A stretch of DNA of 64,000 nucleotides from Phytophthora sp. 'mugwort' (taxonomy: Eukaryota > Oomycota > Peronosporomycetes > Peronosporales > Peronosporaceae). A program made the position numbers and the translations under genes. Shown here one piece after another: positions 31,323 through 42,709 of this stretch. Under the pieces are notes generated by a model that saw nothing but the letters and a program-made list of their open reading frames with translations, searched no databases and had not been told where the DNA came from. The stretch is from NCBI GenBank assembly GCA_033558025.1, contig JAUCEF010000010.1, positions 1,761,001-1,825,000 on the forward strand, in the 5' to 3' direction. Every line of letters begins with the position of its first letter. Position 1 is the first letter of the stretch.

Positions 31323-31860
31323 TTAAAGCGGCGTCATCTCTGCCAGCGTCTCGCTGCCGTTTACCAGTGCGTCCTCCCTGTCAATATCCACGCCGTCCTC
31401 CATGCCGGCGTTGCTGCGGAGGTCTTTGTCCTCCATGCTGGCGTTGCTGGAGAGGTCGGCGTTCACCTTCACGACTTCCTCTATGCTGGCGTTGCTGGAG
31501 AGCCCAGCGTCCGTATTCACACCGAGCTCTATGATGTCTCTGTCGATCATGTTGACTTCTTCCATCGTACTCCATGCTGTCAGGACCGTAGTTGCCAGTG
31601 TTCCGCGAGACAGCGTCGTCTGCAGCGTGCGCACTTTGAGAACACTCCGTCACTAGCTGCACGCTCGCCACCGTGAACTCGGCAGCTCTTAACGGTCTTC
31701 TCGTGGTGAAGCTCGTGCCTAGCACGTCACAAGTCTCTTGCGCAGCGTCCTCAGCGCCCACCCCGCGCTTTTCACCACCTCAAGCGTGGTGCTGGCGCCG
31801 CGCCCCAACGGCATCCATCGCGTCCCGCGCTTCAAACTGGCTTAACTGACGTAACAAGTC
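31323..31860 (-). pseudogene. Fragment with internal tandem repeat, unrecognised
   Basis: One minus-strand frame (31323-31634) carries three copies of a phrase like LSSNASMED, and another frame over 31640-31860 has natural-looking stretches (VLGTSFTTRRPLRAAEFTVA). The frames do not join and stops intervene, so this looks like a broken gene whose 3' part contains a minisatellite. No domain recognised. Confidence 0.3.
31399..31505. repeat. Coding-phase minisatellite, three units
   Basis: The phrase TCCATGCTGGCGTTGCTG recurs with small changes at 31399, 31432 and 31480. The spacings, 33 and 48 bases, are multiples of three and keep one minus-strand frame open. Confidence 0.65.
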
Positions 31861-34788
31861 GGCGCCCCCTACAAAAAGCAGGTGCGCCCCTACTTATTTT
31901 CGTCGGCTTATAAGTCGGCAAAACAGAGACCGACTTATTCTCGACGTAAACTGGTTTGGAGAACAGTTGGTGAAAACAGTAAGTGATTTTTCATTTGGAC
32001 ATCGCTGTAAGGGCCGGCGACAGAGCTGGAAGTGGGTATGTAAATATACTGGTTGAATCGCAAAGGCCAAACGAATGAAATACAGCACATCCAGAAATCC
32101 GCACAGACGATAGTGAAGCGCACAAATGAATGTTAGACGGTGTAAACGTACATACCTGAGGGAGGAAAACACAGATGAACGTGCAGACTAATGCGATCAA
32201 CATGAAGCACGAGAGAGTGATATTGGTTTGACACGCACCTCAACGAGAGTCGGAGATTTGAAGAAGCCACGCAACTGAGACACGAGCAAGCGACGACGGC
32301 ACCAGATTTAATGGCAATTAATAGCTAAGTATTGGTGGCGAGTTAGTGGTGACGTTCGATCCATAACGAAGATTTTCATGTCCGAGTCACGCTTCGTTCC
32401 ACCTCCAGCTGGGAGCTTCTCGGTACCCCTACTTCATCTCTTTCCGAGTTCCAGGATATGGGGTCCTGCTGCTCACGAGTCGCACACACAGATCCGGCTC
32501 GCTAATGCCGAGTTTGAGATGGAGAGGATAATAGAACGTGGGGATGGCGATAGCGCTGCGTTAGTGTGACTTGAAACTCTACGATTCCTGCAAGTTTTCG
32601 TGGAGTGTTTGGAGCCGCGAAGTGTCAAGTCTGTGCAAATAGGATGAACCAAACGATGGTTGTCGAAAACCCCACAACCTGTCGTCACAAATGAAACGAA
32701 AAACCTCATTTTGCATCAAGTAGAATGCGTGCTCCTCCGTATGGTTTTGAGCACATTCGACGCAAGTTAGATGCATGCCCCCAGTGGATCTTAAGCAACA
32801 TGCGACGGAGCTAAGGAAAGTATTATTATGCCCTCATGTGGCTACCCCACACTGTCCTGAGTGACCAATACCAAGCGCTAAGTATTTACGACGACTCCAG
32901 GGACCCAAGAATTCTGTTCAAGCCGTAAGAAAAGAGTACGTAATGTGTTTGAGCGCCCCAGCTCGGATTATCAAGTGATACGGATAAGGAAGATATGCTT
33001 GCCATGTGGCGTGCAATCCCCTAGATGGGAACGCTTGTGAAGCCAACGGTTTTATGGTCGTTGCTGGCACTGTCAAGTTTTCCACACACCGACCAGTTTT
33101 GCTATAAAACAATTCATGTGAAACCATCAAAGCGGTTGTGAAAAATAAAACCTAGAAATACGTCGATTTTATGTGCAGTAATTTCTCATCTTGACAAAGA
33201 CAATTATAGGAGACGTGCCTAGCGGAACTCTAGCGACAGAAACGAAAATTCAGGCCGCGTCCACAATGCCGCCTCTGCAATCATTTAAGCTGGAAACGTT
33301 GTAAACATTTCGACAGACAACCCTGGCATATCCCGCGCCAAACAGTTGTCTAAGGAGGAATTGCTCGGCGACAAGGGGATCGATGAGATATACCGAGATC
33401 TGGACTGTCCAGAGCTCGGTTCCTGAACTCGCACAGGATGACCTCCTCTCGAGCACTGCAATACTGGTTCGCAAGAAATGCGTGCGTGCAAATGTACAAA
33501 AACGAGGAATCATGCTCGCTTTGGTACGACTTATTGTGGTCGCTTGCATATAACGGCCAGTCAATCATAGTTCTGCTTTCACAATTCGGCACCCGTCTTT
33601 TTATAACAATTACGCAATATATCGGTTTCATTACCGGTTCAAAACAAACACAAATTTGGTACCAAAATATAAGAAAGGAAGCGCATGATCAAGCATGTCA
33701 AGTTTCTGAAGATTCTGCATTTGCAGCTCTGCCAACTGAAAGACGAAGACTTGACTGGGCTCCTCAACAACGAACCGTCAACACCACACCGTCGAAGTCG
33801 CGATCGCGATCACAGCAGACATAGCACACACGGATGCAGAACGATGAAAAGCGGGCGGGAACAACCCGACCGGGCAAAACCGAGAACGCGCGTTTACAAG
33901 GTCTGCTCTTTGCTAAAAGACACTGACGATGAACGCGGTGGCACATCATCTATCTACTATAACGACTGCAAGCTGACGACATCGTCGAAGACACCGAAGG
34001 CGTGGAGAATGTGATTTTGCGATAAGCCCATCCGTGAGCACAGTAGGATTCCGATTACATGCTTCGATCTGGCATAAAGTGCGTTGCATCGGGACGTTGC
34101 TTCCGAGTTCGGCGCGCAAACGGAAGATTCGGGCGCACCATCAATGGAGCCTCATAGCAAGAGCGGCGAAGATGAAAGCGTAGCGTCTTGCGAGGGCGCG
34201 AGTGATGCCGTGCATCGGGCGAGGAATCTACCGCTGACCGAACCAACGCAAGCTAGTGCGTGTAGCCAAGACTGAGGACTAAGCAGTCGTTGTTTTACTG
34301 AGCTGGTTTGCTTCAATATATCACGTCAACGTGGATGGTATCATATGTGTTTGGCGGCATCGATTATGACTTTTTTTTACTGGCACGACTCTGATACTCA
34401 TTGCCAAAATCTTTATCCCACACTCGGACTGATTTTGTCCAGACAAGCACATACTATAAAAACATAGAAGAAAAATGAAAAACAGAGAGGTCATATCGAT
34501 AATGTAGAAAAGCTGTACACAACAAAGAACGCAATCCAAAAACACACCAGCAAATACCGACGGCAGCGAGCGGTGTCGAAAAGCGCACAAGAGACTGGGA
34601 TTAGAACAGTACTAGCCAACCAAAACACATCTTCGCGGATCCAGCTCACAGGTAATCCGTGAAACCTAACTGTTTACGACCCGGTTATATTAACAGCTGG
34701 TAGAAGTCCAATCAGTGCTGTGTTTCCAGCGCCATCCACGCGTCAAGGCCTTCCGATGTTAAATTAACACACGCTCTTGAAACGCTGA
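31861..34788. other. Repeat-rich desert, fragments only
   Basis: No intact gene. A 63-codon plus-strand frame begins with ATG at 32378 (MSESRFVPPPAGSFSV), an N-terminus reminiscent of oomycete START-domain proteins, but stops at 32569. Near 33880-33975 a frame reads RTRVYKVCSLLKDTDDERGG then YYNDC, recalling the Cys-rich tail of piggyBac-type transposases with some Cys lost. Neither extends far enough to annotate. Confidence 0.35.
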
Positions 34789-34789
34789 A

Positions 34790-36175
34790 TCCCAAGGCCA
34801 GCGATCTCCATCTCGGCGGCCAAGGCGATGCCACGTCCTCCGAAGAGGCCGAAGAAGTGCCCACGTATCTATGGACCCAGCAGCTGTCCCATGGGACGGT
34901 GGAGCAACTGGAGCAGAACCTGGACTCCCTGCCGGTGTTTGCAGCCACCACTAGTCAGCTTCAGCGATGTCAGCTACATGGGAAACACTGACGGCCATCG
35001 TATGCGCTACAGACTGCAGGAGTGAGCGTCTGACGTCTTTACCGCGTGAATTGAGATGCTGTCGCGCACGGCCGCAAAGAAATCAACTATGTATCGCCAC
35101 GAAGCTCACGCGACGATTGACCACACGGTGTTTAACCGGACGACGCTACAGCTGAAGCGTTACACGAAAACCCTGGCGGCAACCGGGGCGAATCCGATGG
35201 CCATCCTGAGCAACATGATCGACCAGCTCGACCTGACCGAGGATACGGTTTCTCGTCTCCGTCAAGTCCGGCGAACGGCATATCACCACAAAACGGTTAT
35301 TTTTAATGGCTACAGCTCTCGTGTCCCAGATGCGTGAGATGTTTCGTGTTATGTGGTATCGTGAGGACCTCGACGAAACGACACCATTCATGTTCGCATG
35401 CCCAATAGACGACTTCGGTATTCAAGTGATCGGGACCGTTCCCGAAACCAAGCCGTTCTTGATTGGTGCTACGACAAAACGGCAAGTTCGCGGGCTTTAC
35501 CGAGCGGCCTAATTCTCATTTCACATCGACGCGACGTTCAACATCAACCAGTCGAAGTACCATATGTTTATCGGCGGCACTTCCAACGCGAGCCGCTTCA
35601 TTGTAGTCGTTATCGTCACGTCACATCTGCGAGGGGCAGTACGCCTCGATTTTCTCCAGTATGTTAACGTGTACCAGCTCGTCACGGCGGTCCAGTTCAA
35701 GGTGTGCTACGTCATGGCGACGACGACAGGTCCCAATTCAAAGTTTTGCGGAAGTAGGCGTTCCCAACTGTCCCACCGAAACGTATCACATTTGCTTTTC
35801 CATGTCATGCTCGACGCCAGGAAGAAGGTCAAGCAACTATCAGAGCCGGATCGAAGTCTAGTCTACAAGCACGTCTATTGAATTCACCACGCCCACACCC
35901 AGTTCGGCAGTGAAAGTGATGTTGTAGTTGCTTTGCGCGCGTGGTTTACTCGCCCGACGCTGGAGGTATTATTGTAATACTTCAAGAACGAGTGGCTCGA
36001 GTCCCGGTACCATCCCCGGCAGTGTTACCAGAGCGCCATCAGCCAACCCAAGACGAACAATCCTCTCGAGCAGTTCAACAAGGCTGCCAAGCGTGACTCT
36101 CGCTCCTTCATCTGCTCCCGTCGAACTCGCTCATGCTGAAGATGCAACAGTTGTGAAAGATGAAACCGGTTAAGA
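34790..36175 (+). mobile_element. MULE-type (Mutator-like) transposase remnant
   Basis: Ordered fragments in shifting plus-strand frames: an acidic N-terminal piece near 34790-34985, a VSYMGNTDGHRMRYRLQE phrase near 34963-35025, TIDHTVFNRTTLQLKRYTKT near 35110-35175, the transposase core beginning FHIDATFNINQSKYHMF near 35519-35570 (the Asp is the first catalytic acid expected in MULE enzymes), and YFKNEWLESRYHP followed by TNNPLEQFNKAAKRDS near 35971-36097. The TNNPLEQFN motif is typical of the family C-terminus in oomycetes. Many stops and frame changes show an old dead copy. Terminal inverted repeats were not identified. Confidence 0.6.
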
Positions 36176-36956
36176 TCTAAGACTTTAAGAAATCCGGCGT
36201 GGTCCCTGCGGACCCCCCAAGGCGTCTCAGGTATCTTCGCAATGCCGGTCTCATGAGTCATTAGCGCGTCTAAGCGACGAGTCTCAGTTTCATCTGCACG
36301 ACAATCCTCTTGAGACACAAGTCATCTCAAGTATCACATGTCCAGATCAGCGCCGTCCCGCTCACGAAGACAGACAAAGAGCGACTCCCATCCCTCTACA
36401 TGGAGGTGTACAGACAAACTCAGGCCAGATGGTACGTCAATGCCGCTGAGCGCTGGTGACCACGCGCTTGGTGGTTCAAATTCGTGTGTGTGTGCACCTC
36501 CTTGAAGTTTTGCAGATTGTCGGGGTGGCTTAGCGAAAAGAAAACCAAGCCGAAGAGACGTTCGTGAGCCAGGGACTTCGACGCCGCGCGAAGCCATCTA
36601 GTGAAGCGGAATGGTCGCCAAACTAAGGGGTTGCTGAAGCGAGTCGGTTCGGCGTGGTGTTCGCGTAGGAAAGCTATACGTGGATACGAAGACACGCCCA
36701 CGAAGGATCGATGGCGCTCCCACGACTTAGAAAAGGTAAGACATAGGCAGCAATGCATACATGTACGCACGAGTGGGAGATCCACAACATTAAAAACACG
36801 TTTGTGTTCCATGAGGTTGTAGTTATATGATATCTACTCGTAAGGACCCACTCGCAAGCAGATGCGTAACAAGACAATATAAAAATGGGCCAAAACGGAT
36901 ATTGAAGTCCATATCCATTAGCGGAGGTCCCTTACAATAGTCTTTATACGCCTCTA
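36176..36956. other. No gene recognised
   Basis: Short frames only; no motif or strong repeat seen. Confidence 0.4.
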
Positions 36957-37316
36957 TCACCCTGCCTTCACGGAGCATACGGCGATAGCGCGCCACAGTT
37001 GGGCCGACACGCCGTAGACGCTCAAAACCTTGGACACGCGGCCCACGGAACGTAGATAGTAGTGGAACCGCACGCGCTCACCGGTTGAGCGCACGCGCCT
37101 CGGCCAGACATTTTCTGCGGCGTAGAGGATGGCAACCGCCGTGAATATTCTCAGACGATTTTCGGCGCGAGTTAATTCGCGCACGTGCGCAAGAATCATC
37201 TCCAGCGCGGCGGCTTTACTGCGGAGAGGTTGCCTTCACCGGTTCTGCACAGATGAGCTGCGCCACCCGTATCATCAGGCCGTATGGCTCGTCGTAATCG
37301 GAATCGTCGGAGCTCA
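36957..37316 (-). pseudogene. Broken small gene, unrecognised
   Basis: On the minus strand an acidic start (MSSDDSDYDEPYGLMIRVAQ, from about 37316) runs into a stop near 37218; a second frame then reads a helical basic stretch (AHVRELTRAENRLRIFTAVA) to a stop at 36957. The two look like parts of one protein separated by a frameshift. The function is not recognised; the surroundings suggest a mobile-element gene. Confidence 0.3.
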
Positions 37317-37817
37317 TGACTGGATTGGACCTCTAAGGTGTAGTGCTGGTGATTGCCAAGCGGTGTCCGGGCCATGCATTCGTTCAAGTCGTTTGCTATT
37401 AATCGATCGGTCAATCGATGCCAGTTTTGGCAACACGTACATGCTATTTTGCCCGTCTAAAAAGGCCTTGATAATTATAGGCCGAAATGCTGATACCAAA
37501 AGCCACGGCGCTCCCAGTTGACATCTAACGGTAAGTTGTGATACCTAGCGGTTAGATGTTGGGCATAACGCTACACAATGGCTACTATCGCGGCCTGAGC
37601 GACCGGTCGACAAATTATCGCGAAGGTTGCGCTCTCTTTCGCACGTCGTGTAGGCGCCACAATTGAAAAGCGTCCATTCCATAGTCCACGATGTCCTTGG
37701 AGCTCCCTCTGCGCAAGTGGTTCTTCGCTTTCTGAACGGAACATCTCGTCGCTCGTCCAGGCGGTAGGTTCATCACGGATCAAGCATTTCGCCTCCCGCG
37801 CGTGCGCGTAAAGCAGT

Positions 37818-38195
37818 ATGGCGGAGCTTCCGTTGCCCAAGCGCAACTTAGAGTGGATCATTCGGCGGGTGCTTGACCGATTTCCACGTCATCGCATCGA
37901 CCTCAACGAGCTCCAAAAGTACGAGCTCGTTGCGCGGAGCGTGGAATACACGGAGTGAGCCACCGTTGACGAGGTCGCTTCGTTGAGGAGGGCCTTGTAC
38001 TCAAGTACAGGACTCTCCTCAACGAAGCGACCATCGACGGAGAGCCAAACGTGCTCGTCGACGGGATGCCGACCTGGAGCCAGCCGCGAACATCCGCAAG
38101 AGCGCCCTCAAGGCTTACCGCGATGCGAAGTGCAAGAAGCGCAAGTGCGGCGCCGAGCGAAAGCGCTCTCGGTCAATGCTCGTGCGAAAGAGTAG
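37818..38195 (+). pseudogene. Broken basic-protein fragment, unrecognised
   Basis: ATG at 37818 opens 46 codons (MAELPLPKRNLEWIIRRVLD) ending at 37958. Further frames continue with LLNEATIDGEPNVLVDGMPT (about 38014-38075) and a strongly basic end with AYRDAKCKKRKCGAERKRSR (about 38117-38176). They appear to be one decayed gene interrupted by the hairpin at 37973-38032. The basic tail suggests a nucleic-acid-associated or nuclear protein; the family is unknown. Confidence 0.3.
37973..38032. repeat. Perfect 18-bp inverted repeat hairpin
   Basis: Arms 37973-37990 and 38015-38032 are perfect reverse complements (GGTCGCTTCGTTGAGGAG on the left). The 24-base centre contains a further TGTACT/AGTACA pair, so the strand could fold into a nearly continuous 60-base hairpin. 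Confidence 0.85.
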
Positions 38196-38670
38196 GGCGA
38201 CACACCAACAACAGCGAAATACAATATACATATTGTTTTAACCTAATATTCGTGCTGTCTTGGAGGTTCGTGATGTGCGGGCCACACCAAAATGGCCACA
38301 GCTATGCGCAGGTTTCGCGCTCCACGCCAAAAAGGCTACAGATCATGCGCACTTGATCGCTGGATAAGGAAAGCAAAGATGAGAGGATGAACTGTACGTA
38401 TATTGAACGCTTAAATAATATCTAGAAACATCATGGACACCACGACACATATTTGGTTCGTTTCCGAGTATTCGGTATTTAGTTCAAACGCAACTCACCA
38501 TGATTCTTGGAAGGGTCCGACGAATATGACGAGAAGAGTAGAACATGGAACTAGATAGGAAGAACTTTATAGATGGTGTTATATCTGTTCATGCTGTAAT
38601 AAAACAGGATGCGTTGATAAGATACACACGAAAATGAGTAGGTTCAGGCATTTATTAGCATGTGGGTGTC
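38196..38670. other. No gene recognised
   Basis: AT-rich, short frames only. No repeats of note. Confidence 0.4.
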
Positions 38671-38880
38671 GTGAAGGGAGTGACGCGACGGGCTAGCGAG
38701 CTGCGAGTCGTGGTGGGGTGCGCATCGTGGTGCGTTGTAAAGGGGTGCGCGTTGTGGTGGTGGTGTTGGGGGAGCGAGCAGCGATGGGAGAGGTCGGGCG
38801 CGCATCGCGGCGGAGCGAGCGAGCAGCGAAGGAGTGGGGGAGGGGGGGGGGAGTACGGTGGAAGAATAGGAAGAAGCCGA
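38671..38880. repeat. G/T-rich, strand-skewed low-complexity tract
   Basis: The plus strand is dominated by G with repeated GTGGTG, GTGCGC and GAGCGAGCGA phrases, ending in a run of about ten G around 38835-38850. The opposite strand reads as His/Pro/Thr-rich peptide, which is a by-product of composition. The several G runs could support quadruplex formation. Confidence 0.55.
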
Positions 38881-39687
38881 GCGAGGAAACTGGGAGTAGT
38901 TGCGCTCGCTTGGCTGCCCTCGCCCAGTGGATACACTCAGCGGACGGTCCGCTAGTGGATTCGCCTTCCCTATGTGACCGGTTAGAATACCTATCCTTGT
39001 GGCATCCCTAGCCCACTGTATCTGTTTCTCTACAGTATTCTCTGTTTATCGATTGATTTCTCTGCTTACAAGGTTTTCGTACATGTTTCGGCGCTAACGT
39101 GTCATTTTTAATAAGTTTTTTTCATCTCCAGTATCATGGAGGTACACGATTAGAGAGAAACCAGATTGCAAGGTGTAGGTTATTAGCGTGTCTATTCACG
39201 ATACAAGTTACCAGAAGATCTAAAGTTTTGTACGCAAACCCTTACCCGGAGATACATGATTTCTTAATCCGGTGGTGGCGCAAGAAGAAACTCGCGTTCA
39301 AGAGGTCAATTGAATAAATTATGATAACATAGACTGCGAAGTCGCCAATAAAAGCGTGGAACGTGCAGGATGCTTGGTCGCTCTCGGTAATGTCACCTTG
39401 CCGAGTACGTCAGCGAGCCAGGGGTTCCGAAATATAGCGGAGCAAAACCATAGGGCGTTAGCCTGAAGCTAATTATTTATTCCACATATCCTCTCATAGC
39501 CTTCCAAAATTTACAGAACTGCCCAAAATCCCTCCATAATTTCCTTTTTAGAAATGTCTTTACACAATTTCAATAGACCCATCCTGCTGCCGACCTGCAA
39601 TATCGCTTACACAACAGGAGCCATTTATCACAAACGATTCCCTCTGGGTGCTTGCATCAGTTCCAACTTCATTGTTGATTCCGCACG
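38881..39687. other. No gene recognised
   Basis: Short frames only between the G-rich tract and the hAT remnant. The left end of the transposon may lie here, but no terminal inverted repeat was identified by eye. Confidence 0.35.
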
Positions 39688-41412
39688 ATGTCCGACAGTC
39701 TCCTCCCCGCTAGCTGCTTCACGCCGAAGCAGGTTGTGCGGTTCTTTTTCAAGCCTCTGCTGGACGACAACGAAGACCCCACCGACTACCACGTGTGCGA
39801 GGCCTGTCAAAAGTATCGAAACAGGCTGCTGGAAAGGGGTTCTCCAACTCAGGGTCTCACACCTGTAGCACCCGATCTATACGCGGGAGATGGCGAAAGC
39901 CAGCTCGGCGGCAACTGGGGCGCTGATCCCATGGGTCAACCAGAACGCATCAAACCGCTTCGGCTGGATAGAGTGAGTCATTAAGGCTGGCCTACCGCTT
40001 TCATTTTGCGAACATGAGCAAACTCTCCGGTAAGCTGTAATGTTCTTATTCTTAGTTTTTTATATTTCCAATTTTTTTTTAAATATTTAGGTACACGAGT
40101 TTAGCAACTGTGTCGGCGGTCACACTCCGCAAAACATCGAGTGGGTGAATGGCGAGGTGGAGTCGCTAATAGGAATGAAAATGCTAGATGCGCTCGGCCC
40201 GGTGCTGAATGGATGGACGAACGGATCTGAGCACTACCTAACTGTCTTTCGATACTACCTCGTGGCAGGGAAACGTCGCTAGCCATTGTTGTCAATGGCC
40301 CCCCGGTGGTGCAAGAGCCTGATGACGACCACTCGGCCGACACCCATTTGCGCGCGGTAGAGTCCTTTTTGCCTTTTGTTTTGGTAAGACTCTATCCCAG
40401 TGGGTGTTCATTGTGACTGACAACTGCACTGTCAACAATAGACACGCCAATTTAATGGGAGTCCTCTTTTTGGTTCGCAAGTCACCGCCTTAATCTGGAT
40501 GTGAAGACGATTCTCGCGCCGTCTGAGGATGAGCTGGAAGCGGTACTGCCAGTGATGAAGAAACGGCGAACGTTGAATGGGGCAGCCAATCTAAGGCAAG
40601 CAAAACCTATGGTATTTCTTTAAAATTAATAATATTCTAATCATTATTTATAATTGTGATCAGACTCGCTACTCCACTTCGGCCAGTGCTGCGTCAGGCG
40701 ACACGATGGGGGTCGACGTCCGCGGTGGTGGACCTTTTCTCCACACTGCGGGGATTTATCTCGCTCGAGGACGAAGAGCTTGCCGAGGTCATATCATTCC
40801 CTGCTTCAAATCGCAACTGAAGGCTCTTGCTGAAGAGCTTGCGGGCTTCCAATTCATGATGATGGCACTGCAGGGTGTCGACATTGACCTGGTGGGCGTT
40901 CGAGATTTGCTAAATGGTCTTATCGAGAAGAAGCCCAGCATGAAGTTTTATATCGGTACGCTAATTGCAGTTCATGTTTGTTGTATTTGACCAGCTAATA
41001 TGTTCTATGCTTTAATATTTGGTGCTCAGGATCGTCGACCAATATCGTCCACTCCCCAGTCTTTGAAGCTGGGTGTGGCAAGGTCCTCGATGAGAGCGTG
41101 GGTACACTGACACGCTCCGAGCGCACCCTCTCGTTCACAGCGAAGACCGGGTGGATGATCAAGGTGAAGTTGCTGAAGTGGGGTTTGCTGAACGCATCTT
41201 AAAGCGCCGCAAGAGAACAGTCCCCGTCATGTCGTACCCACTAGTCTGGATACCGCCGACCTTAAACCTCGTTGAGCGACTATTCAGTACGGCCGGGGTA
41301 TGATGGGGTATGAACGACAGGCGCTTACATCGCTGGCTGTGGATGTGATACTGTTTCTTAAGCCCAACGCGTCTTACTGGAACGTACGTATCATTGACAG
41401 GTGCGTTTAGTA
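39688..41412 (+). mobile_element. hAT-family transposon remnant (copy 1)
   Basis: An N-terminal frame from ATG 39688 (MSDSLLPASCFTPKQVVRFF) has a CxxC (VCEACQK) that may be a worn BED-type finger. Later fragments in shifting frames match the hAT transposase order: LNGWTNGSEHYLTVFRYY near 40208-40260, a FASHRLNLDV phrase near 40471-40500, RPVLRQATRWGSTSAVVDLF near 40682-40740, and at the end IPPTLNLVERLFSTAG near 41251-41300 with LKPNASYWNV near 41360-41392. The last piece is the conserved hAT dimerisation region. Two short AT-rich stretches near 40055-40090 and 40615-40660 look like former introns. Stops and frameshifts show it is inactive. Confidence 0.65.
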
Positions 41413-42303
41413 CCAAACAGGGAATACACGTATGACGCTAACTACGGAACATGCAGAGCACACACGTGCATTTTTAGCGCCTTGGTTTATTGCATCATCC
41501 TTTCCTAGGAAATATTGCATTAGTTTCTGGTGCTGCACGCGCTGTCCTACTTTATTCTGCTGCTTGGCAACTGTTCTGAAAAATATTTTTTCGGAACCCC
41601 TGACAGAGAGCCTGTAAGAATAAGATCCAGCTCATTTTAAGAAACATATACATGTCGATCAAAAGCCATTTGTTTTGTTTGCAGAATCAACAAACACATT
41701 TTACCCTTGAATATTGTATGCAAATTTAGTTTTTGTATACTTCGATAACCCTCATTTTTTTTTCTTGACATTGGTACATTTGCCATAGTTGGGCGCGCAC
41801 AAAACCTCAAAGTTTGCCTCAATTACAGTTACGCATCCGAAAGTAATGCGACAGATGCCGAAAACACGATACAGAAGAGCAACGTCAAGATGGCCCATCT
41901 TCGGGTATACCGAAAGGGTTGCTTCACTTCCTGGATAACGGGAACCCCATCTTCTTTCGTTAACAGCATCTCGTGGTTACGCTCGGCAGCTCATCTGAAT
42001 CATCTGCACCTTCCGGCATGTTTATCCTTGGTTGAGTTGCCCAACTTGCAATTTGTTTTGCAGTCTTTTAACTGTCGACGTTTGGCGCCTTCTTCGCGCC
42101 TCGGTAGGACTTCTTCACCAGAAACTCGATGAATAAATGTTTTAATCATCGTTTTCATTCATCGTATTGAACTAGTTCAAATAGGTTAACGCAAAGTTCG
42201 GATACTGTGCTGTAGTTGTTACAAGACAATATTCCAGCATCAGCTTAGTTTCGTAAACCTTGTACTTCGAAATAGTGGCGTTTGCAGTCCCCGCGAAAGC
42301 ATG
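41413..42303. other. No gene recognised
   Basis: Short frames only; contains an oligo-T run near 41755-41763. No motif seen. Confidence 0.4.
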
Positions 42304-42567
42304 CTACTTCCTGTAGTAACACGAAGAAAACATCATTACAAACTTTACAGGAAGTTTAGCACCTAGGGTGGAGAGTGAATTGTGAACGAGAAACCAAGAG
42401 ATCAAGAGGAATTTCGCCGGACAGACAAGAATCTGATCGTGCTCTTGATCCCATTTTGCTCCAAAGTCTGAATCGCAGCTCTTGCAACAACGATTGATGC
42501 CCTCAGCGCTCGCCGACGTCATGACGACGGTGTAGACCCAGCTTAACGTCCAGAAAAGACAAAACAT
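42304..42567 (-). CDS. Possible small secreted Cys-containing protein (87 aa)
   Basis: ATG at 42567 opens with a hydrophobic stretch and a small-residue cluster, MFCLFWTLSWVYTVVMTSAS, compatible with a signal peptide cut after about residue 21. Behind it comes RCCKSC, then a second hydrophobic segment (ILVCPAKFLLISWFLV). There are six Cys beyond the first segment. No homologue recognised, no effector motif such as RxLR seen. It lies 140 bases beyond the aminopeptidase stop in otherwise non-coding sequence, so it may be spurious. Confidence 0.25.
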   Translation of the reverse strand: MFCLFWTLSWVYTVVMTSASAEGINRCCKSCDSDFGAKWDQEHDQILVCPAKFLLISWFLVHNSLSTLGAKLPVKFVMMFSSCYYRK

Positions 42568-42709
42568 TACACATCAATCATTCACGCATTGAAATGCAAA
42601 CATATATGCTGAGTTTAGGCTCACAGGGCGCCGGGTCACAGTACCATTGATCATCACTCCTTGTAAATGATCGCTGCACTGTCTCCACTCTGTAGCTGTG
42701 CACAACTCC

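Noticed and set aside
33685..34014. piggyBac-type transposase gene
   Set aside because: Only a short Cys-poor tail-like phrase is visible; not enough to annotate an element.
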